A stretch of 64,000 nt of DNA from positions 1 through 64,000 of the forward strand of contig NZ_RQYN01000010.1 of NCBI RefSeq assembly GCF_003860135.1. Direction: 5' to 3'. Source of the DNA: Tannerella forsythia. Lineage in GTDB: Bacteria; Bacteroidota; Bacteroidia; Bacteroidales; Tannerellaceae. Below the pieces are notes generated by a model. The model did not search any database, was not told the DNA's origin, and saw only the letters and a program-made list of their open reading frames with translations. Made by a program: the position numbers and the translations under genes. The number at the start of each line of letters is the position of its first letter. Position 1 is the stretch's first letter. Shown here in pieces: positions 1-9,597 of this stretch.

Positions 1-166
1 AGAATATCCAATAATTATTCCATTTATTTTATTGACAAACAGTTTAATGAATATATTTTAAGGAGCAACTATATATACCTTCGGATAAAAATCGAGCACC
101 CAACGGTTCTATAGATAATTAAGCTGCTCAAAGGCACAATTGTCTCACTTTTAAAATTCTCTTTTG

Positions 167-259
167 GCGATGTGTCATAACGGGCGAAGAGCTTCGTTGC
201 ATGCGGAATGTGAGCTCGGTCACATACGTTAGTATGCTCCCTCGCTCTCATCCTTAGCG
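167..259. repeat. Dispersed repeat, copy 1 (partner at 12201-12290)
   Basis: By eye this stretch matches 12201-12290 in the same orientation over about 90 bases with many substitutions. Shared words include GATGTGT, GGGCGA, CTTCGTTGC and GCTCTCAT. Both copies lie in gene-free DNA, so this is probably a decayed dispersed repeat. I do not recognise the family. Confidence 0.5.
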
Positions 260-292
260 TCCCCCAATTTTACCTATTCTTACACACCTAAA

Positions 293-329
293 GAGGGTGT
301 GCCCAAACATTGCGTTTTGATACACCCTC
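293..329 (-). terminator. Stem-loop downstream of the 361-1086 gene
   Basis: GAGGGTGT (293-300) pairs perfectly with ACACCCTC (322-329) around a 21-base loop. An alternative smaller hairpin (CACACC/GGTGTG) overlaps its left arm. It lies about 30 bases past the stop of the minus-strand gene, so it is a plausible terminator, although the U tract is poor. Confidence 0.4.
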
Positions 330-360
330 GATCTGAAATCAACCATTATCTATTAATCCA

Positions 361-1086
361 TTACTTTAACTTTTTTAATTTTTTCTCTAAGTCACAATAG
401 GCTGCTGCTTCAAGAAGTAGGTGCACATCTTTAGCTCTAATCTGTTGATCCTGAGTGCTACTCCAAAGACCTGCTAACCCATAACAATCAAATGCGTCGC
501 AACAAAAAGTGCTACAACACTCCAAAGCATTATAACTTACGCCATCATCATATCTTCCTTTACCAAAAGGAACAGTCCCTGATATATAAACATCAGGGTT
601 TGTTCGTTTCTCGATGTGTTTTTGAATCAAATCTGATTTATAAGTCAGAACCGCATAGCAAAACTCAACTTCAGCTTCATTATATCCCAATGCCATTAAT
701 TCACTCATATTCCCATCCAATAAACTTTCCATATCCCAATCCCAATCATTGAAATGGGCACATTCTGATTGATACATCCCAAAATCCAAAGGAACACCAA
801 TCGGATACTTCCATTGCTTCTCCCAATAATCCAATAATTTCTTACAGCCAATTCTATTTCGCTCAACTATAGGGAAAAATTTTTTTGTCCAGTTATCATC
901 GTTTAACAAAATGGCATTACACATGGACAATTTATATAACGGCAAAGAAGATTCACAACATCCAATATCATCCAAAAGATGTTTGTCAAATCCACCTGAT
1001 TCCATTAAAGCGATTGCCTTTTCTGCCTGATTTTGCATCACCAATGCAACCACCTTGTCTAATTTCGACGACAAATCGTAACACAT
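361..1086 (-). CDS. Cys-rich hypothetical protein (241 aa), downstream of a HipB-like regulator
   Basis: I do not recognise this family. The protein is soluble-looking, with no signal peptide or membrane segment. It is rich in acidic and aromatic residues and has a Cys cluster near residues 190-200 (CC..FCCDAFDC). The middle (about 130-170) reads like alternating helices. It starts 6 bases after the stop of the HipB-like gene on the same strand, so the two are probably co-transcribed. The size and the context would suit an immunity or toxin-antitoxin partner, but no motif supports that. It does not resemble HipA, which is longer and has a kinase fold. Confidence 0.65.
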   Translation of the reverse strand: MCYDLSSKLDKVVALVMQNQAEKAIALMESGGFDKHLLDDIGCCESSLPLYKLSMCNAILLNDDNWTKKFFPIVERNRIGCKKLLDYWEKQWKYPIGVPLDFGMYQSECAHFNDWDWDMESLLDGNMSELMALGYNEAEVEFCYAVLTYKSDLIQKHIEKRTNPDVYISGTVPFGKGRYDDGVSYNALECCSTFCCDAFDCYGLAGLWSSTQDQQIRAKDVHLLLEAAAYCDLEKKLKKLK

Positions 1087-1092
1087 AATACT

Positions 1093-1314
1093 TTAGCTTT
1101 TCTCATTGATTATTAGTTTTGACGTAGCAACCATTTCATAATGGAAGAACCCAAGAAGCTGATTCACCTTATCGAGGCGCAGCGTTTCCTTTCCTTGTTC
1201 AAGGTCATGAACAAAGCGCAACCCTACACCCGACTTCAACGAACGTTCTTCTTGTGTCAGGGTATACTGCTTTCTCAACATTTTGACCGTAGTAGAGAGA
1301 TGATTCATAATCAT
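1093..1314 (-). CDS. HipB-like XRE-family helix-turn-helix regulator (73 aa)
   Basis: A small DNA-binding protein consisting almost entirely of one Cro/C1-type helix-turn-helix. The signature LTQEE...SGVGLRFVHDLEQGK followed by LRLDKVNQLLGFF is the pattern of HipB antitoxins, which repress their own operon and neutralise the HipA kinase. Met3 (1308) is an equally good start. No hipA follows; the next gene encodes an unrelated 241-residue protein. A -7 element on the minus strand (TAACTTTG, 1338-1345) fits a promoter just upstream. It may act as an orphan regulator or as the antitoxin of a different partner. Confidence 0.8.
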   Translation of the reverse strand: MIMNHLSTTVKMLRKQYTLTQEERSLKSGVGLRFVHDLEQGKETLRLDKVNQLLGFFHYEMVATSKLIINEKS

Positions 1315-1518
1315 TCAAATTTATACCCTTTTTTGGGCAAAGTTAAGATGAAATTCAGACATTATGCCTGTAAAGGTGTAATTTGTATTTGCCTAATAAC
1401 CGTATTATTGCTTATGCGGCTCTACATTTTTTCAAGCAAATAAACGGAGTTGATTACATTTTTTTTCAACGAATCAACTATCTCTCAACAAAAAACACTG
1501 CGCAAACCACAGAAATCT

Positions 1519-2037
1519 TCACGGCTTAATCTCGATGGGGGTTCCTATCGGCACGGTTTGAAACAGTTCTTCGACCTCTTCGTTTGTCAGGGCGATGCAG
1601 CCGGCTGTCCAGTCTTTGAGCAGGTGTATTTTGCCGATCCAGCCCCAGCCGTTCTTCAGTCCGTGTATTTTGATATGTCCGCCGGGAGCTTTCCCGATTT
1701 CTTTCGCGTGTGCGATGTCGTGTTTGTTGGGGTAGGAGATACCCAGATTCTTGTAATAGCCGCTGTGAGGGTTTTTATCGTGGATGATATACTGGCCTTC
1801 GGGGGTACGCTTATCTCCTTCGAACGCTTTATGTCCGACAGGTTGCTGTCCGAGTGAGATCGGATACGTTTTCAGCAAGGTCTCACCGGAGTAGAGACTC
1901 AGTCGCCGTTTGCTTTTTTCGACGACGATTTTATCGACCGTGAGCGATCGGTCGAGGGGCTTATCATGCTTCCCCAAGAACCACAGTCCCGCTGTTCCTG
2001 CGACCATCGTCAACCCTATGATCCATCCGCGCTTCAT
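1519..2037 (-). CDS. L,D-transpeptidase (YkuD domain) with N-terminal membrane anchor
   Basis: A peptidoglycan-modifying enzyme of the YkuD family, which makes 3-3 cross-links or attaches proteins to the wall from the periplasm. Residues 1-22 form a membrane anchor or uncleaved signal. The catalytic domain covers about 35-172. The HG pair (125-126) and the nucleophile region TAGCIAL with Cys147 are both present. The form GCIAL instead of GCIRL is common in small YkuD proteins. At 172 aa it is a minimal single-domain member without LysM or peptidoglycan-binding modules. It is monocistronic, with a -7 element TATCTTTG on the minus strand at 2115-2122. Confidence 0.9.
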   Translation of the reverse strand: MKRGWIIGLTMVAGTAGLWFLGKHDKPLDRSLTVDKIVVEKSKRRLSLYSGETLLKTYPISLGQQPVGHKAFEGDKRTPEGQYIIHDKNPHSGYYKNLGISYPNKHDIAHAKEIGKAPGGHIKIHGLKNGWGWIGKIHLLKDWTAGCIALTNEEVEELFQTVPIGTPIEIKP

Positions 2038-2377
2038 ATTTCACTCTTATATAACCGACAGAAAATGCCCTGCGCTGCCCATGTTGGGGCTGCGTAGCGG
2101 CGATTCATGAACTGCAAAGATAAATATTGGGAATGAATTGGAGCTCGTCAAGCTCTTTCAACTTTTAGGATCATAAGAAAGAGTTTCTTATCCAGTCGGA
2201 TGTGAAGCACGAAGCGGTAGGATCGCCGTGTTCTTCGTTACGCGACAAGCCTCGTCGGGCGTCGTGGGTAGAACTGTCTCTAAAAAACAAATAAACAATT
2301 CACTCAATCATCCTAAGAAATTCAAAATTATCGTGTAGCTTTGCATCACGTTAAGGACACCTTAAAAACAAGTAGAA
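2038..2377. other. Divergent intergenic region between the L,D-transpeptidase and the MuiA-like gene
   Basis: No gene is seen. The region carries the minus-strand -7 box at 2115-2122 (reads TATCTTTG) for the transpeptidase and the plus-strand -7 box TAGCTTTG at 2336-2343 for the next gene. The middle (about 2190-2275) is G+C-richer and has no clear structure. Confidence 0.5.
2336..2343 (+). promoter_or_regulatory. -7 element TAGCTTTG for the MuiA-like gene
   Basis: It matches the Bacteroidetes TAnnTTTG consensus and lies 35 bases before the start codon. No good -33 TTTG is seen at the usual distance. Confidence 0.55.
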
Positions 2378-3991
2378 ATGAGAACAGCAGGAATTATTTT
2401 AACCGGAATTTTTATGATGAGCATGATGATGGAAACACAAGCGAATGAACGAAAGACGGTCCGCTCGAAACTGGACGAAGTGACAGTCTTTTTGCGTGGG
2501 GCCGAGCTGAAACATTCGGCCGAAATTGCCTTAACCCAAGGCGAGAACGAAGTATGGATCGAAGGGCTGAGTACCCAGATCGATGCGGGCAGTCTGAACC
2601 TGCGTGCCGGCGAGGGGATCGTGATCTCGGCCTATGAATTCGTACCGAAACATGTATCGGAGCAGATCACCGACCCAACGCTGCGGAAGCTCCGAGACTC
2701 GTTGGTGCTGTATCAAAAGAACGTACAGCAGATCAATATCGAGATCAACGTACACCGGCAGATGCTGGAGATGCTGGAAAAGGGAATGAGCCAGAAGATG
2801 GCTTCGCAGGAGAAAGGCATGACGCTCGACGAGCTGGCCAAAAGCATGGAGTACTTCAAAAATAAACACATCGAAATCGAGACGCTGCTGATCAAGCGCG
2901 AAGAAGAAAAGAAGCGCCTCGAAGCGGACATCGCGCGTATCACGGGCCAACTGAAGGTTAGCGGACATGAGACGGGCGCGCTGAAGCTGAGCCTCACCGC
3001 ACCGTCGGCCATGAAGAGCCGGCTGGCAGTGAGCTATTGCACCTTCGCGGCGGGCTGGTCGCCTTATTACCACCTGCATGTGGAATCGATCGAACACCCG
3101 GTGCAGATCGTCTCGAAAGCGCGGGTACACCAGACGACAGGCGTCGACTGGAAACGTGTGAAGTTGACCCTCTCGACGGGAGCACCCGGCAAAGGACAAG
3201 TAGCCCCGCTCTTCAACACATGGTTCCTGCAAGAATGGAACCCAAGACCGATGCTGCGCAGTCAGCCTTCCGCACGAAACGTCTACGACAGTAAAGAAAG
3301 CCAAAAGATGGTGGTAGAAGAAGTCGCCGTAGCTATGGCTGAAGCGACGGTCGACGACTATCTGACGGTGGACGAAAACGCGCTGGTCACGACGTATGCA
3401 ATCGACCTGCCCTACACCATCCCCGGTAACGGCAAGGAACAGAACATCGACCTTCGGGTGCAGCAGGCCAACGCGAACTACCGCTTCTACGCGGCACCGA
3501 AATTAGACACGCGCACGTACCTTACGGCCGAACTGACGGAAAGCCAGAAGCTCGATCTGCCGAGTGGCAAGGCGATGATCTCGTACGACGATATGTATCT
3601 GGGCGAAACGTATATCGACGGCTCCGGCACGCTGCAAAACCTGACGCTGACACTTGGCACGGATCAGCGCATTTCCGTGAAACGGGAGAAGATGCAGGAT
3701 TTCAGCAGTACGCGCCTGTTCGGCTCGGACGTGAAGCAAGTGTTCACGTACAAAATCACCGTCAAGAATAACCAAAAGAAAGAAATCAAGCTGACGCTCA
3801 AAGATCAGTATCCGATCTCGACACAAAAGAACATCGAAGTCGAGCTGCTGAAAGAAACGACCCCGCCGACCACGAACAAAACGGAAACGGGCGTGATCAC
3901 GTGGGAAGATACGTTTCAACCGGGCGAGACGAAGAGCTATCAGATCAGTTACAGCGTGAAGTACCCGAAAGGGATGCAGCTGAATTTGTGA
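2378..3991 (+). CDS. MuiA-like protein (DUF4140/DUF4139), exported
   Basis: A mucoidy inhibitor A family protein; the biochemical role is unknown. An N-terminal signal peptide (about 1-22, ending QANE) is followed by a short beta domain (about 28-95, DUF4140-like, with VTVFLRGAEL). Then come a coiled-coil arm (about 100-200, rich in Glu/Lys/Leu) and a C-terminal beta domain (about 210-537, DUF4139-like). The last contains LSTGAPG and ends in PGETKSYQISYSV, typical of the family. The length of 537 is normal. It is a single-gene unit and converges with folK, leaving only 22 bases between them. Confidence 0.88.
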   Translation: MRTAGIILTGIFMMSMMMETQANERKTVRSKLDEVTVFLRGAELKHSAEIALTQGENEVWIEGLSTQIDAGSLNLRAGEGIVISAYEFVPKHVSEQITDPTLRKLRDSLVLYQKNVQQINIEINVHRQMLEMLEKGMSQKMASQEKGMTLDELAKSMEYFKNKHIEIETLLIKREEEKKRLEADIARITGQLKVSGHETGALKLSLTAPSAMKSRLAVSYCTFAAGWSPYYHLHVESIEHPVQIVSKARVHQTTGVDWKRVKLTLSTGAPGKGQVAPLFNTWFLQEWNPRPMLRSQPSARNVYDSKESQKMVVEEVAVAMAEATVDDYLTVDENALVTTYAIDLPYTIPGNGKEQNIDLRVQQANANYRFYAAPKLDTRTYLTAELTESQKLDLPSGKAMISYDDMYLGETYIDGSGTLQNLTLTLGTDQRISVKREKMQDFSSTRLFGSDVKQVFTYKITVKNNQKKEIKLTLKDQYPISTQKNIEVELLKETTPPTTNKTETGVITWEDTFQPGETKSYQISYSVKYPKGMQLNL

Positions 3992-4013
3992 TCGCGACCA
4001 TGTCGAAGCTCCG

Positions 4014-4496
4014 TCACAGCGCGTGAAGCAGCTCTTCGACTGTGCGATGCAATACCGGATGGCGGAGTGCCGGTGCTACCTCGGCCAGTGGCTCGAGCAC
4101 AAACCGCCGCCGGTGCATCAGCGGATGAGGAATCGTCAGTTCAGGTGTCTCACACACCCAATCGTCGTACAGCAGGATATCGATATCGATTGGGCGGTCG
4201 TGGTAAGTACGGTTTTCGCTTTTGACCGTGCGACCCAATTCCCCCTCGATCTGCTGCGTAAGCGAAAGCAGCTCAACAGGCGAAAGTGTAGTTTGCAGGT
4301 GTGCCACGGCGTTGAGGAACATATTCTCCGAATCGAAGCCCCACGGTTCGGTCTCGTAAAAAGCAGAAAGGGAAGGAATATCTCCCGCCCTTTCGGCCAA
4401 CAGCGCCAAGGCTGTAATCATATTTTTTCGCTTATTCCCCTGATTGGAGCCTAAGCTCAGATAAACATGGCTTGTTCGCCCGTCGCCCGTCGTCAT
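4014..4496 (-). CDS. folK: 2-amino-4-hydroxy-6-hydroxymethyldihydropteridine diphosphokinase
   Basis: HPPK transfers pyrophosphate from ATP to 6-hydroxymethyl-dihydropterin in folate synthesis. The sequence has the N-terminal LSLGSNQGN motif, ETEPWGF, and the signature [12 protein letters not shown] that binds magnesium and ATP. It ends with the usual [19 protein letters not shown] stretch. I place the start at 4496 ([16 protein letters not shown]), because that ATG overlaps the queA stop in an ATGA arrangement typical of translational coupling. The longer open frame would run into queA. Length 160 aa is normal. It is the last gene of the ftsX-to-folK operon. Confidence 0.95.
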   Translation of the reverse strand: MTTGDGRTSHVYLSLGSNQGNKRKNMITALALLAERAGDIPSLSAFYETEPWGFDSENMFLNAVAHLQTTLSPVELLSLTQQIEGELGRTVKSENRTYHDRPIDIDILLYDDWVCETPELTIPHPLMHRRRFVLEPLAEVAPALRHPVLHRTVEELLHAL

Positions 4497-5542
4497 AAAA
4501 TCAACATGGCATCGCCGTAAGCGCAAAAACGGTATTTCTCCTTGATGGCCGTCTGATAGGCCTCCATCGTCAGGTCGTACCCTCCGAACGAGGCCGTCAT
4601 CATCAGCAACGTGGAGAGCGGCATGTGGAAGTTCGTAATCATCGCGTTGGCGATGCTGAATTCGTATGGCAGGAAGATAAACTTATTCGTCCATCCGTCA
4701 TACTCTTTCAGGTTACGGTCTGTCCCGACCGCCGTTTCGATGGCGCGCATCACCGACGTGCCCACGGCGCATACCTTGCGTCCGTCGCCTTTGGCCTTGT
4801 TGACGGCCTGAACCACCTCGCTGTTGATAATCATCTGCTCGGAGTCTACTTTGTGCTTCGACAAATCTTCGACATCAATATCACGATATGTTCCCAAGCC
4901 GGAATGTACGGTCAGGTAAACGAAACTGCAATCTTTGATTTCAAGTCGCTTCATCAGCTCGCGACTGAAGTGCAGTCCGGCAGCGGGAGCTACGACAGCG
5001 CCCTCTTCCGTCGCGTAGATGGTCTGGTAACGCTCTACATCATCAGGCTCGGCCGGCCGATTCATATATTTGGGCAGTGGCGTTTCGCCCAAAGCAAACA
5101 GCGCTTTGATAAATTCTTCGTGCGTGCCGTCGTAGAGAAAACGCAATGTCCGTCCGCGCGACGTCGTATTGTCGATCACTTCGGCGACCATCGAGTCGTT
5201 CTTGCCGAAGTAAAGCTTGTTTCCGATGCGAATCTTACGTGCCGGATCGACCAGTACGTCCCACAAACGCATGCTCTCGTTCAGCTCCCGCAACAGAAAG
5301 ACTTCGATCTTGGCTCCGGTCTTTTCCTTATTTCCGTACAGACGAGCCGGAAACACCCGCGTATTGTTCATTACGAATACATCGCCGGCGCCGAAATATT
5401 TAATAAGGTCTTTGAAGACTTTATGTTCGATCTTGCCGGTATCGCGATGTAAGACCATCAGGCGAGATTCGTCACGGTGCGGTGCCGGATAGGCCGCAAT
5501 CAGTTCCGTCGGCAAATTGAATTTGAAGTTTGAGAGTTTCAT
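4493..5542 (-). CDS. queA: S-adenosylmethionine:tRNA ribosyltransferase-isomerase
   Basis: QueA converts preQ1 at the wobble position of GUN-anticodon tRNAs to epoxyqueuosine, using the ribosyl part of SAM. The start at 5542 ([19 protein letters not shown]) matches the family N-terminus; the upstream in-frame extension is not conserved. Visible family features are [12 protein letters not shown], the [13 protein letters not shown] stretch, and [13 protein letters not shown] near the middle. The ending region [14 protein letters not shown] is also typical. Length 349 aa is standard. It sits between truB and folK, so two tRNA-modification genes are adjacent. Confidence 0.95.
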   Translation of the reverse strand: MKLSNFKFNLPTELIAAYPAPHRDESRLMVLHRDTGKIEHKVFKDLIKYFGAGDVFVMNNTRVFPARLYGNKEKTGAKIEVFLLRELNESMRLWDVLVDPARKIRIGNKLYFGKNDSMVAEVIDNTTSRGRTLRFLYDGTHEEFIKALFALGETPLPKYMNRPAEPDDVERYQTIYATEEGAVVAPAAGLHFSRELMKRLEIKDCSFVYLTVHSGLGTYRDIDVEDLSKHKVDSEQMIINSEVVQAVNKAKGDGRKVCAVGTSVMRAIETAVGTDRNLKEYDGWTNKFIFLPYEFSIANAMITNFHMPLSTLLMMTASFGGYDLTMEAYQTAIKEKYRFCAYGDAMLIL

Positions 5543-5558
5543 TATGATTATTTTAGTT

Positions 5559-6278
5559 TTAATTCGATGATTCAACCGGATGAGACGACTCCGCCAGCAC
5601 ACGATCCAGAAAAGCCTCCATCTCTTCGGGACGAATACATCGGTCGAGGGTCACCTCACCGATGCGCGTGCGTTGCAGGGCAATCAGGTGCGCTCCGGAA
5701 CGGAGAGCAGCCCCGATGTCGCGCGCCAACGCACGGATATACGTACCTTTGCTGCATACCACCCGTATCTTGATGACCGGAAGCGCGTATTCCAGCAGCT
5801 CCAACTCGTCAATAACAAGCGTCTTTGCTTTCAAAGCAACTTCCTCGCCTCTGCGTGCCAGTTCGTAAGCGCGCTTGCCTCCCACCTTGCACGCCGAAAA
5901 AACAGGCGGAACCTGCCGGATCGTGCCCACGAACGTGGCTAATGTCTGCTCGACCAGCTCGCGCGTGATATGCTCGGTCGGATAAGTACAATCGATTTCC
6001 TTCTCTAAATCGAAAGACGGAGTAGTCGCTCCCAGATGCAGCGTGGCAACATATTCCTTCGTCTGATACTGAAACTCGTCGATACGCTTCGTCGCCTTAC
6101 CCGTGCAGACAATCAAGACACCTGTCGCCTTGGGATCTAACGTCCCGGCATGTCCTACTTTGATCTTTTTGACCTTCAGCCGGCGGGAAAGCAGATAGCG
6201 GAACTTGTTCACCAGATCGAACGACGTCCAGTCCAACGGCTTGTCAAAATAGACGATTTCACCCGAAAGAAAATCCAT
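5559..6278 (-). CDS. truB: tRNA pseudouridine-55 synthase
   Basis: TruB makes pseudouridine 55 in the T-loop of most elongator tRNAs. The catalytic motif [16 protein letters not shown] (Asp is the nucleophile) lies near residues 43-58. [19 protein letters not shown] and [15 protein letters not shown] are the other family blocks. At 239 aa it is a short form without a large C-terminal PUA domain, as is common in Bacteroidetes. It lies 11 bases after uppP and 16 bases before queA on the same strand, so it is part of one operon. Confidence 0.95.
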   Translation of the reverse strand: MDFLSGEIVYFDKPLDWTSFDLVNKFRYLLSRRLKVKKIKVGHAGTLDPKATGVLIVCTGKATKRIDEFQYQTKEYVATLHLGATTPSFDLEKEIDCTYPTEHITRELVEQTLATFVGTIRQVPPVFSACKVGGKRAYELARRGEEVALKAKTLVIDELELLEYALPVIKIRVVCSKGTYIRALARDIGAALRSGAHLIALQRTRIGEVTLDRCIRPEEMEAFLDRVLAESSHPVESSN

Positions 6279-6289
6279 TGCCGCCTCGT

Positions 6290-7102
6290 TTAGTTAAAGA
6301 ATGAATAGATGATGGCCAGCGTTCCGATAGCCATACAATAGTAAGCAAAATAGATCAGTTTGCCTCGCTTGACGATACCGATCATCCATTTGCACGCAAC
6401 AGCCCCCGCAACGAATGCCGCCGCAAAACCGCACAACATCGCTACGGGTGACATGGTCGCATAAGCCGACGCTTCATCCCCCTTCAAAAGTTTTAAGGCA
6501 TCAAGGAGAGCTTCGCCCAAAACTGGAATCAACACCATCAAAAACGAAAACTTGGCAACCTGTTCTTTCTTGTTTCCCAGCATAATGCCCGTTGCAATCG
6601 TTGTGCCCGATCGAGAAAGGCCCGGCATAACGGCGCAAGCCTGCGCCACTCCGATCAGCAGAGCATCGCGAAACGAGATTCGTTCTTTCCGCACGTTAGG
6701 CTTGGTAAAATACGATACCATCAGCAACACTGCCGTAAGCAGCAACATACACCCTACGATAAACAGTCCCTGCCCGAATACGGCCTCGACCTGATCTTTA
6801 AAAAACAGCCCGATAATGCCGACCGGTAGGGCCGAGAGTAAAAGCTTGGCGACGGTTAACGTCTCTTCGTTGCGCCGAAACGCGAAAAACCCTTTGAAAA
6901 GGTCTTTGATTTCTCCCCACAACACGACGATGGTGCTACATACCGTAGCCACATGAAGCAAAGTGGTAAAGGCAAGAATCTCTTCACCGCTCTTCATCCC
7001 GAACAGCGTGCCCGCAATAGTCAGGTGCCCACTGCTGCTGACCGGCAAAAACTCCGTCAGCCCCTGAATGATTCCGAGAATAACCGCTTCGATCCAGCTC
7101 AT
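6290..7102 (-). CDS. uppP: Undecaprenyl-diphosphatase
   Basis: An integral membrane phosphatase (BacA/UppP) that recycles undecaprenyl pyrophosphate to the monophosphate carrier for peptidoglycan and other glycans. The two signatures are clear: [14 protein letters not shown] near residues 14-27 and [14 protein letters not shown] near 160. Seven to eight hydrophobic segments are seen and the length (270 aa) is normal. Its ATG overlaps the stop of the upstream DUF3098 gene by 4 bases, indicating coupling. Loss or low activity gives bacitracin sensitivity in other bacteria. Confidence 0.96.
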   Translation of the reverse strand: MSWIEAVILGIIQGLTEFLPVSSSGHLTIAGTLFGMKSGEEILAFTTLLHVATVCSTIVVLWGEIKDLFKGFFAFRRNEETLTVAKLLLSALPVGIIGLFFKDQVEAVFGQGLFIVGCMLLLTAVLLMVSYFTKPNVRKERISFRDALLIGVAQACAVMPGLSRSGTTIATGIMLGNKKEQVAKFSFLMVLIPVLGEALLDALKLLKGDEASAYATMSPVAMLCGFAAAFVAGAVACKWMIGIVKRGKLIYFAYYCMAIGTLAIIYSFFN

Positions 7103-7353
7103 TCTCCGAGGGGTTCTTCCTTACGTTCCGCCGTTTTCTTATCCCCCTTCAAGATACCGAAAACCATGAGTATAAACCCGGCCATCGTCACGATCGGGGC
7201 AATAACAATGCGTTGTTTGCTGAAAATCTCGGGATTGAAAGAGATACCGTCTTTCGAGCCACCGCCGCTCATCAGAGCGAAACCAACGATAATCAATAAA
7301 ACGGAGACTCCGATCCAGATAAAATTGCTCTTCCCAAATGCAAAATCTTTCAT
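7099..7353 (-). CDS. DUF3098 small membrane protein
   Basis: A protein of 84 aa with two hydrophobic helices (about 11-28 and 49-68) joined by a short loop containing [16 protein letters not shown]. This layout and the position between ftsX and uppP match the Bacteroidetes DUF3098 family, whose role is unknown. The location suggests a link to envelope assembly or division (inference). Its stop overlaps the uppP start, and it lies 26 bases after ftsX. Confidence 0.85.
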   Translation of the reverse strand: MKDFAFGKSNFIWIGVSVLLIIVGFALMSGGGSKDGISFNPEIFSKQRIVIAPIVTMAGFILMVFGILKGDKKTAERKEEPLGE

Positions 7354-7379
7354 ATTCTTTCTAAATATATCTTTTATGT

Positions 7380-8258
7380 TTAAATATAATACATTTTCCC
7401 TCTGGCCATATACAAATAGCGGTTTACGGCAAAATAGGCCGCCAACACCGACAACAGGACACCCAGCACGAGCACCGCACCATAAACGACAAGCAGTCCT
7501 TCACTACGCAGTATTTGTTCCAGCCCGGCAAGTTCGCCCTGCAAATAATACAACGTACCCATCAGCATCATTATTGCCAGTACACCGGCAATCAGTCCGC
7601 TGACGATGTTGTAGCGGATAAACGGCCGACGGATAAACGCAGGCGTAGCCCCGACAAGACGCATGGTGTACACCAGAAAGCGCTTCGAGTAAATCAATAG
7701 TCGGATGGTATTGCTGATCAGCACGAACGAAATCAGAATCAAAATCGTTATCAGCGTAAACAATACCAGACCGATGCGCCGGATGTTGTTGTTCACCACC
7801 TGCATAATGTCCTTCTGATACAGCAATTCCGACACATTCGTATATGAAGTAAGCTTCTTTTCAATCTGTTGCAAACTGTCCGGATTAGCGTAAGCGGATT
7901 TCAACTTCACCTCGATCGAAGCCTGAAACGGATTGAAGCCGAGGAACGTCTGCGGATCTTCTCCTAATTCAGCGACCATCTCCTTGGCCGCCTCTTCCTT
8001 CGAGATGTATTTCGCGCACTTGATGAATGGCTGGGCATTCAACCGCTTTTCCATTTGCCGGATATCCGCCTCTTTGATCTCCTCTTTAAGGATGATGGAA
8101 AACGCAATGTTTTCCTTCATATAAACCGACAATTCTTTGCTCATCAGCCCGAAAATAAAGAAAAGACCCATCATATACAATGCGAGTGCAATGCTTATGA
8201 CGGAAATCAGGCGGGAGTTGAAAAACGAAATCGGCGCTTTCTTCTTGCTTGCTGTCAT
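7380..8258 (-). CDS. ftsX: FtsX-family permease of the FtsEX complex
   Basis: FtsX is the membrane half of the FtsEX ABC-type complex, which activates peptidoglycan hydrolases at the septum. The protein has an N-terminal helix (about 20-45), a periplasmic domain (about 46-150, with FIKCAKYISKEEAAKEM) and three C-terminal membrane helices. RLVGATPAFIRRPF in the cytoplasmic loop is the FtsX/MacB core. I start at 8258 (MTASKKKAPISFFNSRL), which fits the short N-termini of relatives. Met codons at 8285 and 8315 are alternatives. ftsE is not adjacent. This gene heads the operon running to folK. Confidence 0.9.
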   Translation of the reverse strand: MTASKKKAPISFFNSRLISVISIALALYMMGLFFIFGLMSKELSVYMKENIAFSIILKEEIKEADIRQMEKRLNAQPFIKCAKYISKEEAAKEMVAELGEDPQTFLGFNPFQASIEVKLKSAYANPDSLQQIEKKLTSYTNVSELLYQKDIMQVVNNNIRRIGLVLFTLITILILISFVLISNTIRLLIYSKRFLVYTMRLVGATPAFIRRPFIRYNIVSGLIAGVLAIMMLMGTLYYLQGELAGLEQILRSEGLLVVYGAVLVLGVLLSVLAAYFAVNRYLYMARGKMYYI

Positions 8259-8520
8259 GCTCCTGTACGTTATTTCTGCAACCATTGGGAGGCGATCAGG
8301 ATATGACCTACCCAATTTTAGTGCAAAAGAACGATTTATTTGCGGAACGACACAACGTGTTAGTATTATTTAACGTGAACATCCTAAGCTTTTCGCGGTT
8401 GCCGACACCTCAGAATGGCCTGCTCCGTCTTTATCGCGGGCGATTGGTCAAAGCACTCCCCTGATGCTTCTGTCCGCTCTTCCATACCGGCTCTCTGACG
8501 ATACCGTTCGTATGGCATCA

Positions 8521-8558
8521 AAAAAAGCCGCCTCCTCATCTTGAGGGGCGACTTTTTC
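8521..8558 (-). terminator. Rho-independent terminator of korAB
   Basis: On the minus strand this reads as a G+C-rich stem (GTCGCCCCTC / GAGGAGGCGGC around AAGAT) followed by a run of seven T. It starts 23 bases past the korB stop. Confidence 0.75.
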
Positions 8559-8581
8559 CTGTTTTATCTAAACACAACGGC

Positions 8582-9595
8582 TTACTTGACTTCCCACGTC
8601 TCGCCGGTCATCAACATCTCGTGCAATGTTCGGGTTGATTTCTTCGCTTGTACTTCGGCAAGCTGCTGATGTACGGACTCATCGTATACCGGTGCTTCCA
8701 CATCGCGAATGATACCGAGCGCTACAGGCATCTCGTCTCCCATCATAGCAAGCATCATGTGCAACGTGTTATCTCTTTCGTGCGCATCGTGAACAAGGAC
8801 ATCGTCGATCGTATAGCCATCTTCACCAAGCGTCACCGCCTTCAATTTCAAGCCATCGAGCACAAGCCCCTTCTGATTGTCTTTGCCGAAGAGCATCTTT
8901 TCGCCGTGGCGCAGGAAAATCGTCTTCTCGGCACGTACCTCACGGTCTGAAACCTGCCGATGAATACCGTGGTTAAAGATGACGCAATTGACAAGCACCT
9001 CCGTAACGGATGTTCCTTTATGACGAGCGGCAGCCGCAAGAGTATCCGTCAGGTTCGACAAGTCCACATCGAGTGCCCGGGCGAAGAAATGACCGCGGGC
9101 CCCCAAGGTCAGTTCGGCGGGGATGAACGGATCTTCCACCGTTCCGTACGGCGAACTTTTTGACACGAATCCACGATCGGAAGTCGGAGAATACTGCCCC
9201 TTCGTCAAACCGTAGATTTTATTGTTCATCAGCACGATATTCAGATCGACATTGCGTCGTACGGCATGGATAAAGTGATTTCCTCCGATGGCCAGACAGT
9301 CGCCGTCGCCGGTAACGAGCCATACGCTTAAATCGGGACGCGCGGTTTTCACACCTGTCGCAATGGCGGCACCACGTCCGTGAATGGTATGGAAACCATA
9401 CGCATTCATATAGTATGGCAATCGCGAGGAGCAGCCGATACCGGAGATCACAGCCGTCTGATGAGGCGGTATCCCCACTTCGGCCATTGCCTTATGCAGA
9501 CAGTTCAACGTGGCATGATCACCGCATCCGGGGCACCAGCGCACGTACTGGTCACTTTTATAATCTTTGGGAGTATATTTCAAATCTGTATTCAT
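8582..9595 (-). CDS. korB: 2-oxoacid:ferredoxin oxidoreductase, beta subunit
   Basis: The thiamine-diphosphate subunit of a two-subunit 2-oxoacid:ferredoxin oxidoreductase, probably 2-oxoglutarate to succinyl-CoA with reduction of ferredoxin, as in anaerobic Bacteroidales. WCPGCGDH at residues 21-28 and the ThDP/Mg motif GDGDCLAIGGNH near 115 are visible. IYGLTKGQYSPTS follows. Length 337 aa matches KorB. It starts 2 bases after korA. Preference for 2-oxoglutarate over pyruvate or branched acids is inferred from overall similarity and subunit layout. Confidence 0.93.
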   Translation of the reverse strand: MNTDLKYTPKDYKSDQYVRWCPGCGDHATLNCLHKAMAEVGIPPHQTAVISGIGCSSRLPYYMNAYGFHTIHGRGAAIATGVKTARPDLSVWLVTGDGDCLAIGGNHFIHAVRRNVDLNIVLMNNKIYGLTKGQYSPTSDRGFVSKSSPYGTVEDPFIPAELTLGARGHFFARALDVDLSNLTDTLAAAARHKGTSVTEVLVNCVIFNHGIHRQVSDREVRAEKTIFLRHGEKMLFGKDNQKGLVLDGLKLKAVTLGEDGYTIDDVLVHDAHERDNTLHMMLAMMGDEMPVALGIIRDVEAPVYDESVHQQLAEVQAKKSTRTLHEMLMTGETWEVK

Positions 9596-9597
9596 AA

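Larger units (their letters stand above)
1..360. other. Gene-free left edge with degenerate repeat and terminator hairpin
   Basis: No credible gene is seen. A 60-codon open frame on the minus strand (251 to 69) lacks family features. About 90 bases from 167 resemble 12201-12290 (see the repeat entries). A stem-loop sits just before the end of the first gene on the minus strand. Confidence 0.5.

Noticed and set aside
69-251. 60-codon minus-strand frame at the left edge
   Set aside because: Overlaps a degenerate repeat; no family or promoter evidence.
2531-3304. Long minus-strand frame antisense to the MuiA-like gene
   Set aside because: No family features; shadow of a G+C-rich coding gene.
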